Source of the DNA: Priestia iocasae | GTDB lineage: Bacteria > Bacillota > Bacilli > Bacillales > Bacillaceae_H | Length of the DNA: 64,000 bases | Direction: 5' to 3' | Assembly (NCBI RefSeq): GCF_016909075.1 | Contig: NZ_JAFBFC010000002.1 | Span: forward strand, 310,001 to 374,000 | Shown: piece by piece, positions 16,304 through 23,933 of the stretch | Numbering within the stretch: position 1 is the stretch's first letter | Layout: each line of letters begins with the position of its first letter | Position numbers and translations under genes: made by a program | Notes under the pieces: model-generated | The model's input: the letters and a program-made list of their open reading frames with translations, nothing else | Told to the model about the DNA's origin: nothing | Databases searched by the model: none

Positions 16304-16978
16304 ATGGACTTTGCTCGGATTGCTGTTGAGATTGTTGTTGGCTTTCTTAGTTTATTTATCTTAACTAAGTTTCTTGGTAAAATGACCATCACACAAATCA
16401 CAACGTTTGATTTTATTTCCGCTCTCGTTCTTGGTGAACTAGTTGGAAATGCTCTTTACTCTAGGGAAATTGGCATCGCAGACATTTTATTCGCCGTTAC
16501 GTGCTGGGGATTGCTCATTTATGTTACAGAGTTTATTACACAGAAGAACATTCGACTTCGCTTGTTTCTAGAAGGTCAGCCCTCTATCATTATTAAGCAA
16601 GGCAAACTCTCTTACAAAGAATTAAGAAAGAATCGTCTTGATATTGATCAACTTTTACATATGCTACGCTCTAAAGATATATTTTCTATAAAGGAAGTGC
16701 AATATGCCATTTTAGAAACAAATGGTACATTGAGCGTGATCAGAAAGTCAGACTATGAAAATCCTACAAAAGTCGATTTTAATATGCAAGGCAAAGAAGA
16801 TATGCTTGCTCTTACACTGATTAGTGATGGAAGACTAGTAAGCGATAATCTCAAACAAGCCGAACTAAACGAAACATGGCTAGAGCAACAATTAGCTACT
16901 CATAATATTAATGATTACTCACAAGTTCTGTATGCTGAATGGAAAGAAGGCGAGCCTTTATATGTTGAAAAATATTAA
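16304..16978 (+). CDS. DUF421 (YetF/YcaP family) membrane protein
   Basis: 224 residues. Three N-terminal membrane helices (about residues 5-85) are followed by the conserved cytoplasmic part with 'GQPSIIIKQGKL' and 'DIDQLLHMLRSKDIFSIKEVQYAILETNG'. Both are diagnostic for DUF421. Function is unsettled; relatives are linked to spore membranes in bacilli. It lacks the C-terminal DUF1657-like tail of the 21640-22497 paralogue. Its stop codon overlaps that of the converging MBL gene by two bases (TTAA at 16975-16978). Confidence 0.8.
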   Translation: MDFARIAVEIVVGFLSLFILTKFLGKMTITQITTFDFISALVLGELVGNALYSREIGIADILFAVTCWGLLIYVTEFITQKNIRLRLFLEGQPSIIIKQGKLSYKELRKNRLDIDQLLHMLRSKDIFSIKEVQYAILETNGTLSVIRKSDYENPTKVDFNMQGKEDMLALTLISDGRLVSDNLKQAELNETWLEQQLATHNINDYSQVLYAEWKEGEPLYVEKY

Positions 16979-17871
16979 GTACTTTGAATCCAAAGTGCTG
17001 CTTTTTTAACAAGAAAGGTCGCCTTTTCATCTTTTACAAGCTTTGTTGCATAAGCCGTGATAGCTGTTCGAAATAGCATCCAGCTAGCAATGGTAGAAAC
17101 TTCAATCTCATAGAATTCACACATATGATAAATGAGTTCTTCTTGACTTAGACCTTCATCATGACGAGTAAGCAGTTCTTCCATCTCTTTTAAAATATGT
17201 TCATGATAGATGATGTTAGCTGCAACGGTTTGATAAAATGTTTCCTCAAATGCTCCATGACCTGGAACCGCCCCTTTACATGAAAGCTGCAGTAATCTTT
17301 GAAGAGATTTCAGTGTGTCATCCACGTCTACTACATACGGAATTTTATGCTTATGTAATGCTTCCATACCAAAGTACGAATCAGCCGCATATAAATAGCC
17401 GTTACTTATCACTCCGAGTTGGTACTCACTATGTCCAGGAAAAGCAAGACATGTTAGTTGAATCTCTCCACATCTCACCTGGCCTTCTTCAACCACTTCA
17501 TCAATTGTAATGGGGGCTCCCTCTAAAAACTTTGTACGCATTGTTTTTAATGGCTTTGTTCCTTGAAACAAGTAAAGAGGCTCTAGCAATGGATAACGTA
17601 GGATGGCCTCTTCAAATTTTGGAGCAATTGTATAGACAGATTGTTGTTTTTGTAGAAATGCTGCTCCCCCATAATGATCTGCATGCGCATGAGTGATAAA
17701 CAAATGAGTCAGGGGGAGGTTATTTTCTTTTAACTGTTTGATGATTTTTTTCATTGCTTGCGCATCCAAACCAGCATCAATTAATAATCCACTCTGTCCT
17801 TCATGCACATAGCCTACGTTAATTGAACTAGAAAAGTAATAATTATTTTCTGAAATTTTAGTTAATTCCAA
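16975..17871 (-). CDS. metallo-beta-lactamase-fold hydrolase
   Basis: 298 residues. Zinc ligands are THAHADH (His61, His63, Asp65, His66), 'PGHSEYQ' (about 150), an Asp in YAADSY (about 168) and 'PGHG' (about 210). The long C-terminal helical region ('HMCEFYEIEVSTIASWML') resembles the winged/helical tails of lactonase or glyoxalase-like MBL proteins. Substrate cannot be inferred. ATG follows AGGAGATTGTAT. Confidence 0.8.
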   Translation of the reverse strand: MELTKISENNYYFSSSINVGYVHEGQSGLLIDAGLDAQAMKKIIKQLKENNLPLTHLFITHAHADHYGGAAFLQKQQSVYTIAPKFEEAILRYPLLEPLYLFQGTKPLKTMRTKFLEGAPITIDEVVEEGQVRCGEIQLTCLAFPGHSEYQLGVISNGYLYAADSYFGMEALHKHKIPYVVDVDDTLKSLQRLLQLSCKGAVPGHGAFEETFYQTVAANIIYHEHILKEMEELLTRHDEGLSQEELIYHMCEFYEIEVSTIASWMLFRTAITAYATKLVKDEKATFLVKKAALWIQST

Positions 17872-17919
17872 ATATACAATCTCCTTTTTCTCCCATTATA
17901 TCATCTTACCTTATGAAGT

Positions 17920-18195
17920 TTAAACGATCTCATTAATTAATCGTCCTTTTCCAGTTAAATCAACAACTATTTCTTCAGATTTGGACTTTCCATAAACGTT
18001 TCGAACAGGGAGTACTTTCTTTTTAGGTTTTTCACTACTTTGATGGAAAGGTGAATGATGTGTTGGCTGCTTTAATTTTGAATCAATTGACATTTTTAAC
18101 GTTTTTTCTACTTGATGGTACTGATGTTTCGTTCCAATCGTACGGTTTGCATACTGCATAGACTGATAATTTTGAATCGGTAACACATAACCCAT
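17920..18195 (-). CDS. small protein of unknown function, divergent from yjcD
   Basis: 91 residues, basic and probably partly disordered (KLKQPTHHSPFHQSSEKPKKK), with a more conserved-looking end 'VVDLTGKGRLINEIV'. ATG at 18195 is preceded by AAAGGGGGAAGCATA; upstream in-frame starts would swallow that site. In B. subtilis yjcE occupies this position beside yjcD, and this could be its counterpart. I cannot confirm that from sequence. Confidence 0.65.
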   Translation of the reverse strand: MGYVLPIQNYQSMQYANRTIGTKHQYHQVEKTLKMSIDSKLKQPTHHSPFHQSSEKPKKKVLPVRNVYGKSKSEEIVVDLTGKGRLINEIV

Positions 18196-18380
18196 TATGC
18201 TTCCCCCTTTATTCAATCTATACCCTTTTTCAGAAAAAGATAACACCATTAATCAGTGCTTAAATGTATATAAGCCTTTTACTATAAAGTACGTTTTGTT
18301 ATGATAGTTTTTGACTGTTCAATAAAAAAATGTACGTTTATTTTAGTTGCTCATCATTAACAGCAAGGAGGATTGCTTTC

Positions 18381-20705
18381 ATGGAGGTTTCAATTTATCA
18401 AGGAAAGCCACTTCATCTTCGTCACCTCTCTAGAGAGCGATACCAATCAATTTATGAAGCGAGTCTCAGAGGTGAAGTGACGTGTCAACACTGTAGTGAA
18501 GCGGTTAAACTTTACTTAGGGATTCAGGAAACGCCTTATTTTTTTCACACTCATACTCCACACGAACGACATGAGTGTATAACGGCAGTTCATTCGTCTC
18601 CTAAAAAGAAAGAAACTGCTAAAGTGGAACATGTCGAGCGAAATGGTTTTCGTCTACCAACAGGTAGAACCATCACAGCATCAAAGCAGCTCGATACTAC
18701 GTGGTCTTCACCGATTATATTTAATCAAATTCCAGTTTATAAAGGAGAAGACACACTTGCTATAAACGCTTCGTATTCTTACTATGACACGTTAGCTTCT
18801 CAAAATATTCATTTAGATCAGAGTCAATGGGAAGCTGTTACACATATCGATGGACCTTTACTAACATTGGCTGGAGCAGGAAGTGGGAAAACACGCGTCT
18901 TAACAGCACGAACAGCATTTATGATTCAAGAAAAGAAGATTGCACCTCAGTCCATTATGGTTGTAACGTTTACGTCTAAAGCTGCAAACGAAATGAAAGA
19001 GCGCCTCGCTTCGTATCCATCTATGACTCGTCAACATATACATCGCTTAGTAATGGGAACGTTTCATAGTATCTTTTATCGAATGGTTGTTCATCATGAT
19101 CCTGATAAATGGAAAATGGATCACCTTTTAAAGTGGGATTGGCAGAAAGAACAAATCATTAAAGAAGGCGCTAGACAGCTTCAATTGGATGAGAAAGAAT
19201 TTCCATTTGATCAAGCTATACAGCAAATTAGCTACTGGAAAAACACGTTAATGGATGTAAGAGATATTCGTCCTGTTGATCAGTGGGAAGAACGTGCTCA
19301 TCACCTATACAAGCATTATGAAACGACGAAGAGACAACGACAGCTGTTTGACTTTGATGACATGCTCTATGGATGTTATGAGTTGCTAAAGAATAACCCT
19401 GCTCTTTTAGAGCGTTATCAAGAACGTCTGAGCTATTTTTTAATTGATGAGTTTCAAGACATTAACAAAGTGCAATATGAAATTATGAAAATGTTAAGCG
19501 CGAAGTCAAAAAATATTTGTGTCGTTGGCGATGATGATCAATCAATTTATGCTTTTCGAGGCAGCGATCCTTCGTTCATCTTAAACTTTGAACGTGATTT
19601 TCCAAACACCAAAATCATTACATTAAATCAAAATTATCGTTCATCACATCCAATCGTTGCATCAGCCAATAAAGTCATTGCGATGAACAAAGCGCGCCAT
19701 CCTAAAAAAATGGTGGCACAATTTACAACGGATGTTCATCCACTCTTTTTCTTTCCTTATGACGAAGAAGAAGAAGCCACGATGATTGTTCATGACATAA
19801 AGGAGCGTATTCAATCTGGCGCACGACCTTCTGACTTTGCGATTTTATATAGAACGCATTCATCTTCTCGTGCTGTCTTCGAACGTCTTACGCAATCTCA
19901 TTTGCCCTTTACCATTGAACAAGATGCTGATTCATTTTATCAGCGTCGAATCGTGAGAAGCTTACTCTCATTCTTGCGTTTAAGTATCAATCCTAATGAT
20001 ACAAATGCTCTTTCTGATTTGGTTAGCGCATTGTTTTTGAAGCAATCGGCAATAAATGATTTAAAAGCAATTAGCATTTTGCATGATGTTTCATTTGTTG
20101 AAGCACTTCAACATTTAGAGAACTTACACCCTTTTCAACAAAAAAAGCTGAAAAAGGTTGCTCCACTTTTTCGTTCTCTTCCGTCTATGAAACCACTTGT
20201 TGCCATTGAAACCATTACAAAGGATATGGGTTTTGAAGATTTTATCAAGAAACGTGGAAACGAAGGCAATAAAATGGAGAAAGGCTCAGATGATGTGCGT
20301 GACTTAAAAGTCGTGGCGAAAAAATTTACAACGGTTCAACAACTACTTGATCATGTAGAACATATGGTAGCGATGAATAAAGAAATCAAAACACTAAGCA
20401 AGCAATACCAAGACAGCGTTCAATTGACAACCATTCATCGTGCAAAAGGGCTCGAATACAAGCATGTATATGTATTAAGTAGTGTAGACGGTGGGATTCC
20501 GCATGACTATGCATTAGAATCTTATCGAAATGGAGATTTTTCACCTTTAGAAGAGGAACGACGATTATTATATGTAGCAATGACCCGTGCACAGCATTCA
20601 TTATCGTTATCCATTCCACAAACTCGTCGCGGAAAGACTGCATATCCATCACGTTTTTTGAAGCCATTTATGCAAGTTTCACACTTAGAAAATAGCAGAG
20701 GTTGA
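18381..20705 (+). CDS. yjcD: UvrD/Rep-family superfamily 1 DNA helicase YjcD with a CoiA-like N-terminal zinc domain
   Basis: 774 residues. Helicase motifs are in order: Walker A LAGAGSGKTR (Lys170), TFTSKAANEMKERL (Ia), IDEFQD (II), GDDDQSIYAFRG (III), NYRSSHP (IV), TIHRAKGLEYKHV (V) and RRLLYVAMTRAQ (VI). The domain is shorter than UvrD/PcrA and lacks the usual C-terminal tail. The first 70 residues contain CQHC (35-38), 'VKLYLG', 'PYFFHTH' and Cys66. This matches the CoiA N-terminal pattern seen in this window's coiA. Start ATG 18381 follows AAGGAGG. It probably unwinds DNA 3'-5' in repair or recombination. Confidence 0.9.
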   Translation: MEVSIYQGKPLHLRHLSRERYQSIYEASLRGEVTCQHCSEAVKLYLGIQETPYFFHTHTPHERHECITAVHSSPKKKETAKVEHVERNGFRLPTGRTITASKQLDTTWSSPIIFNQIPVYKGEDTLAINASYSYYDTLASQNIHLDQSQWEAVTHIDGPLLTLAGAGSGKTRVLTARTAFMIQEKKIAPQSIMVVTFTSKAANEMKERLASYPSMTRQHIHRLVMGTFHSIFYRMVVHHDPDKWKMDHLLKWDWQKEQIIKEGARQLQLDEKEFPFDQAIQQISYWKNTLMDVRDIRPVDQWEERAHHLYKHYETTKRQRQLFDFDDMLYGCYELLKNNPALLERYQERLSYFLIDEFQDINKVQYEIMKMLSAKSKNICVVGDDDQSIYAFRGSDPSFILNFERDFPNTKIITLNQNYRSSHPIVASANKVIAMNKARHPKKMVAQFTTDVHPLFFFPYDEEEEATMIVHDIKERIQSGARPSDFAILYRTHSSSRAVFERLTQSHLPFTIEQDADSFYQRRIVRSLLSFLRLSINPNDTNALSDLVSALFLKQSAINDLKAISILHDVSFVEALQHLENLHPFQQKKLKKVAPLFRSLPSMKPLVAIETITKDMGFEDFIKKRGNEGNKMEKGSDDVRDLKVVAKKFTTVQQLLDHVEHMVAMNKEIKTLSKQYQDSVQLTTIHRAKGLEYKHVYVLSSVDGGIPHDYALESYRNGDFSPLEEERRLLYVAMTRAQHSLSLSIPQTRRGKTAYPSRFLKPFMQVSHLENSRG

Positions 20706-20742
20706 GTGAAAAAGGAATTGTTTCCTTTTCTCACTCAACCTC
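20698..20742. terminator. bidirectional terminator between yjcD and spoVIF
   Basis: GAGGTTGAGTGA…AAAGGAA / TTTCCTTT…TCACTCAACCTC stem; it begins at the yjcD stop codon. Confidence 0.85.
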
Positions 20743-20775
20743 TTTCTATGACTTTACCTTTACACACATAGTTTG

Positions 20776-21033
20776 TTATTTTTTTTCGTTTAACATTTTT
20801 GCAATTGTACCAAAGTCTAACGACTGCTTATTTCCTGTAATAGCCTTCACAATTTGATCTTCTTTTTGTTGTGATACAGGTTTATTTGCAATTTGAGCTA
20901 CTCTCTTTACAATGTTACGAACCGTTTGCTCATCTTGGAAATTCGCATTTTGAACAGAGTTCGCTAACTCAAAAATATCTTTCATATTGACGCCTGTTTT
21001 GTTTTCAATATTTTTAAATAGGTTATTATCCAT
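20776..21033 (-). CDS. spoVIF: stage VI sporulation protein F
   Basis: 85 residues closely resembling SpoVIF (YjcC): 'NLFKNIENKTGVNMKDIFELANSVQ', 'NIVKRVAQIANKPVS' and 'DFGTIAKMLNEKK' in outline. In B. subtilis it is made in the mother cell late in sporulation and acts in coat assembly through GerE. ATG at 21033 follows GAGGAGGGATAAAG; an upstream in-frame ATG would include that site. A sigma-K promoter match lies just upstream, consistent with its known timing. It lies next to yjcD as in B. subtilis. Confidence 0.9.
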   Translation of the reverse strand: MDNNLFKNIENKTGVNMKDIFELANSVQNANFQDEQTVRNIVKRVAQIANKPVSQQKEDQIVKAITGNKQSLDFGTIAKMLNEKK

Positions 21034-21059
21034 CTTTATCCCTCCTCGGTTCATACTAA

Positions 21060-21087
21060 TATCGTATGTGTGAAAAACAAATTAGGT
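21060..21087 (-). promoter_or_regulatory. predicted sigma-K promoter of spoVIF
   Basis: On the minus strand AC, 17 bases, CATACGATA: a match to AC-N16/17-CATANNNTA. The start of transcription would fall about 20 bases upstream of the coding start. Confidence 0.6.
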
Positions 21088-21131
21088 GATACATTTGCCT
21101 AATTTCATTTTAAAACGACGACAAATAGGAA

Positions 21132-21157
21132 AGTACGAGCGAAAGACCACTCGTACT
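21132..21157 (-). terminator. terminator of the YjcZ-family gene
   Basis: AGTACGAG-N10-CTCGTACT hairpin between the small gene and spoVIF, with a short T-rich tract beyond it. Confidence 0.6.
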
Positions 21158-21192
21158 CTTTTGTGCTGCATGTTTGTTTAGAAGGGATTCAA

Positions 21193-21327
21193 TTAGTTGT
21201 AGAAGCAAGCACAACCTACAATGATTAATAAGATGAATAGTACTACGATAAGAGCGAAGCCACCGCCGTAGCCACCGCCACCATAACCGCAACCGCCATA
21301 TCCATATCCGCAGTATCCGAATGACAT
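21193..21327 (-). CDS. YjcZ-family sporulation peptide
   Basis: 44 residues: a Gly/Tyr/Cys-rich head ([20 protein letters not shown]…) followed by one hydrophobic helix ([18 protein letters not shown]) and a short end YN. This is the layout of the YjcZ/YrzS-type sporulation proteins annotated in bacilli as small membrane peptides of the spore. ATG at 21327 follows GAGGGGGTG. A sigma-K match lies 33-60 bases upstream. Function is unknown. Confidence 0.85.
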   Translation of the reverse strand: MSFGYCGYGYGGCGYGGGGYGGGFALIVVLFILLIIVGCACFYN

Positions 21328-21359
21328 ATCTTTACACCCCCTCTGTCCTTGTTCTTTAA

Positions 21360-21387
21360 TAAAGTATGTGAGTACATGCTAATTGGT
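21360..21387 (-). promoter_or_regulatory. predicted sigma-K promoter of the YjcZ-family gene
   Basis: On the minus strand AC, 17 bases, CATACTTTA, fitting AC-N16/17-CATANNNTA. Geometry is identical to the element upstream of spoVIF. Confidence 0.55.
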
Positions 21388-21420
21388 ATGGGCTTTCAAA
21401 GAATTTATTTAAAGATAGAC

Positions 21421-21591
21421 TCATTGACCAAAAGGATCATGAATGTCCATCTTCTCAAGCTCTTCCCCTTGCCTTGAAAGCTCTCGATTTTTCTCCTCCA
21501 TTATTTTCTCAACACGCTTAAACCGTTCTTCATGAGGACCAATAATATGTCGTTCCATGAACTTTTCGAGCTCATCAAATAAATCAGCCAC
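21421..21591 (-). CDS. small charged helical protein, unknown
   Basis: 56 residues: MADLFDELEKFMERHIIGPH…, mostly charged helix with many Glu/Arg/Lys, ending in 'DIHDPFGQ'. GTG at 21591 is preceded by AGAGGTGATAAAG, a strong ribosome site, which is the main evidence that it is a gene. It is on the same strand as its sporulation-block neighbours. I do not recognise the family. Confidence 0.65.
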   Translation of the reverse strand: MADLFDELEKFMERHIIGPHEERFKRVEKIMEEKNRELSRQGEELEKMDIHDPFGQ

Positions 21592-21632
21592 CTTTATCAC
21601 CTCTATGCATGTTATTCAGCCTATAAAAAAAA

Positions 21633-21663
21633 GTACCTCCTACACTTTTCGTAGGTAAGGTAC
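21633..21663 (-). terminator. terminator of the DUF421+DUF1657 gene
   Basis: GTACCT-CCTAC / GTAGG-ta-AGGTAC stem overlapping the stop codon, followed leftwards by eight Ts. Confidence 0.8.
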
Positions 21664-22497
21664 TATATTGTCAGTGATTTTTTGAACGTCCTTCTGTATG
21701 GAATTGTATAACTGCTTGTATTCAGGATATACAATTGCAAGCCATTCTAATTGAGCTTCACAGCGCTTTAAGGTTGCAGCTAAATAGGCATCCTGGTCCA
21801 TACTATGTACTGGAATGACATCATCATACAAATCAAGATACATTCTCCCTGTATAATCAATTTGTCCAAGAAAAACATCTTCCATTCTATACCCTTTCTG
21901 CTCAAGCTGTGTTTGTATCCACGAGATTGTAAAACCAGATGTTTTCATCGATTTCTCTAATGGCATTCCATCCATAATGACTGTATAGGGCTCCTTGTCC
22001 CTAACATACGTTGAAAATAAATCTTCTACTCTTACGGGTTGCTTTGGCTTTTTTAATAACACACTTAAATCTCCATTTGCTTCAAGTGTTGCAAACTCAA
22101 CATCTGCTAGTTTAAATACATCTTTCTTTCGAAGCTGCTCTAACAGTTCATCTGCTGTATATTTTTCTCGGCTTAAATTTTCTTCAAGTACTTTCCCGTT
22201 TTGAATAAAAACTGTTGAATTCCCCTCTACAAAGTTGCGAAATGTTTTGTTTTTCAAGGATATTTTTCCAATTAAAAGAGGTGTAAGTGTCCAAATGAGA
22301 ATACTCGTTACTCCATTCGATATATCAAGGTCATAGTCCATTGATAATGTACCTGCAATGTCACCTACAGTTATTCCTACTATGTATTCAAAAAAGGACA
22401 GCTTCGATAATTGCTTTTTACCAAGAAGCTTAGTAATAATAAATAACCCAATAATAATTGAAACGGAACGAATTGCAATTTGTGTCCATTCAGGCAT
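21640..22497 (-). CDS. DUF421 membrane protein with C-terminal DUF1657-like domain ('2Duf'-like)
   Basis: 285 residues. Three N-terminal membrane helices (about 8-85) and a cytoplasmic DUF421 part ('GNSTVFIQNGKV', 'DELLEQLRKKDVFKLADVEFATLEANG') are followed after about residue 235 by a helical segment: LAATLKRCEAQLEWLA…YKQLYNSI…DNIVPYL. By eye it resembles DUF1657. The combination is that of 2Duf proteins encoded on spoVA-2mob elements, which raise spore wet-heat resistance and sit in the spore inner membrane. A free DUF1657 gene lies 30 bases upstream, in the same order of genes, but no spoVAC/D/E genes are nearby. ATG follows GGAAGGAATTAGAAAC. Confidence 0.75.
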   Translation of the reverse strand: MPEWTQIAIRSVSIIIGLFIITKLLGKKQLSKLSFFEYIVGITVGDIAGTLSMDYDLDISNGVTSILIWTLTPLLIGKISLKNKTFRNFVEGNSTVFIQNGKVLEENLSREKYTADELLEQLRKKDVFKLADVEFATLEANGDLSVLLKKPKQPVRVEDLFSTYVRDKEPYTVIMDGMPLEKSMKTSGFTISWIQTQLEQKGYRMEDVFLGQIDYTGRMYLDLYDDVIPVHSMDQDAYLAATLKRCEAQLEWLAIVYPEYKQLYNSIQKDVQKITDNIVPYLRKV

Positions 22498-22527
22498 GTT
22501 TCTAATTCCTTCCTACTACAAATAAAG

Positions 22528-22758
22528 TTAATTTTTTTGTTCAAGTTCCCTCATATGTTCACTGACTTGTTTTAGTAAACGACCCGTGTCTTTAGAAGCT
22601 TGAGTAAATGTCATTTTCATTTCTTCATCTTGTGATTGGGCAGTAAATTGCTCAATCATCGCTTCTATTTGTTTTAATAGAACTGCACATTCTTTTACTT
22701 GCTTACTAATCACTCTTTTCGACCCTTTCGCTTTTGATTTTATATTAGGTTTTGACAT
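22528..22758 (-). CDS. DUF1657-like small protein
   Basis: 76 residues: a basic N-terminus (MSKPNIKSKAKGSKRV) followed by two amphipathic helices 'VKECAVLLKQIEAMIEQFTA' and 'MKMTFTQASKDTGRLLKQV' (in outline). Length, charge pattern and the 'SQDEEMK' turn fit DUF1657. ATG 22758 is chosen because the frame upstream contains the terminator of the next gene. No good ribosome site precedes it, and GTG at MISKQ (RBS AAAGGG) is an alternative. It is probably co-transcribed with the DUF421 fusion gene, 30 bases away. Confidence 0.6.
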   Translation of the reverse strand: MSKPNIKSKAKGSKRVISKQVKECAVLLKQIEAMIEQFTAQSQDEEMKMTFTQASKDTGRLLKQVSEHMRELEQKN

Positions 22759-22784
22759 TACGTACGAAAATATGAAACGAAAAG

Positions 22785-22815
22785 AAAAAACGCCTCTTAA
22801 ATGAGGCGCTTTTTT
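22785..22815 (-). terminator. terminator of the small coat-like gene
   Basis: CGCCTC-TTAAAT-GAGGCG with A/T runs on both sides. It separates the DUF1657-like gene from the upstream gene. Confidence 0.8.
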
Positions 22816-22834
22816 CTTTTTGTATAATTTCCTA

Positions 22835-22993
22835 TCATCGTTTTGGAAGCTTAGATCCACAGCCACAGCTACTTTTTTGCACTGGTTGATAAGATGGATA
22901 CGAGTATATTTTAGGTGATTGACTTACTTGCTTCATCTGATGAGCGTTTTTTGTAACAGGGAGCTTTTGATTGCCGTTATATCCATAATACAT
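22835..22993 (-). CDS. small Tyr/Gln/Ser-rich protein, probable spore coat component
   Basis: 52 residues: MYYGYNGNQKLPV…, then Ser/Tyr/Gln-rich 'KIYSYPSYQPVQ' and a Cys/Gly end 'KSSCGCGSKLPKR'. Composition and neighbourhood resemble small CotD-like coat proteins. ATG at 22993 follows AAAGGGGGGATATAGTG. The family is not certain; the coat role is inferred from context. Confidence 0.65.
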   Translation of the reverse strand: MYYGYNGNQKLPVTKNAHQMKQVSQSPKIYSYPSYQPVQKSSCGCGSKLPKR

Positions 22994-23070
22994 CACTATA
23001 TCCCCCCTTTGATTAGTGCGTTTCACCTGCTCTATGGCATCATATTCGGAAACAAAAGAGAAGTTCTGTA

Positions 23071-23571
23071 TTATTTGTCCATTTTTTGTTGAATAGACCG
23101 AAAAGTTGTTTCATTTATTTGTCTTTTCCTACCGTTTGTGCCTTTATTCTGCTCTGATATCACTCTTTGGAACCAATCTCTTGGTTCAGGTTGTTTGTTC
23201 ACTTGGACTTTTTGAAGCTGCTCTGTTAATTGTTGAACTTCTTTCTTTAACTGCTCTGTTTCTTCTTCCTTTTTTACAACTGTTTCTTCTTCCTTTTGTA
23301 CAACTGCCTCTTCTTCCTTTTTTACAACTGCTTCTGATTTCGGTTCTTCCTTTGTTGTAGAGATATCATTAATAAAAGCTTTTAATACTTCAATCTGTTC
23401 TAATAAAGCTTTCTTCTCTTTTTCATACTTTTTATGCATCTCAACCATTTTTTCTTCTAAATCTTCAGTTTCAACTTGTTCTTTTTGACGCTCCGCATAT
23501 TTTTCCTTATAAAATTCAAGCTCTGACTTTAAAGTAGCAATATATTGTTTTAGCTTCACTTGATCACTCAC
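23071..23571 (-). CDS. coiled-coil protein with KEEE-type repeats (sporulation block)
   Basis: 166 residues, predicted helical coiled coil from residue 3 to about 140 (heptad-like LKQYIATLKSELEFYKEKY). A low-complexity insert of three 8-residue repeats (VVKKEEEA / VVQKEEET / VVKKEEET) lies about residues 80-103, and a conserved-looking end reads 'ETTFRSIQQKMDK'. GTG at 23571 follows AAAGGAGATAGAAAA; longer in-frame starts would cover that site. It shares style with the coiled-coil gene at 24753. Function is unknown; a coat role is inferred from location. Confidence 0.65.
   Translation of the reverse strand: MSDQVKLKQYIATLKSELEFYKEKYAERQKEQVETEDLEEKMVEMHKKYEKEKKALLEQIEVLKAFINDISTTKEEPKSEAVVKKEEEAVVQKEEETVVKKEEETEQLKKEVQQLTEQLQKVQVNKQPEPRDWFQRVISEQNKGTNGRKRQINETTFRSIQQKMDK
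23261..23332 (-). repeat. three in-frame 24-base tandem repeats
   Basis: Units at 23261-23284, 23285-23308 and 23309-23332 differ at few positions and encode V-V-K/Q-K-E-E-E-T/A. They lie inside the coiled-coil gene. Confidence 0.85.
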
Positions 23572-23842
23572 TTTTCTATCTCCTTTCAAATAAGGCTTCT
23601 TCATTGCCAGTTCTCTACTCATCCTTTTATGAAAGACCACTTACCTTATCTATATATATGAATAAGATATGTAAACATAACTAACCAATTTTACTCTTAT
23701 TTGCTGTATAGGTTGTGGACTAAATTTTTTTATAACACTTTGAACCTCAATGAATATGATATCAATGAGCTAATAACTTTAATGTTCTTTCTTCGTAAGT
23801 GACGCGCCTACAACCTATTAGAAATTCCGCTTTTGTCACGGC

Positions 23843-23869
23843 ACATAAATAATAGTCATTCATACAATA
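23843..23869 (+). promoter_or_regulatory. predicted sigma-K promoter of the 23934 gene
   Basis: AC-N16-CATACAATA, an exact fit to AC-N16/17-CATANNNTA, 65 bases before the start codon. It occupies the 362-base gap 23572-23933, which otherwise shows no gene. Confidence 0.65.
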
Positions 23870-23933
23870 TATTAGTCCGATACCTTGATTATGACGTAAA
23901 GAAAGGACAATTACGATTAGGAGGTAAATATTC

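Noticed and set aside
20386-20734. Minus-strand frames inside the yjcD 3' end
   Set aside because: They mirror conserved helicase motifs V-VI on the other strand and have no ribosome sites.
21110-21292. Trp/Arg-rich minus-strand frame ([10 protein letters not shown]…)
   Set aside because: It is the shifted reading of the Gly/Tyr-rich YjcZ gene and its terminator.
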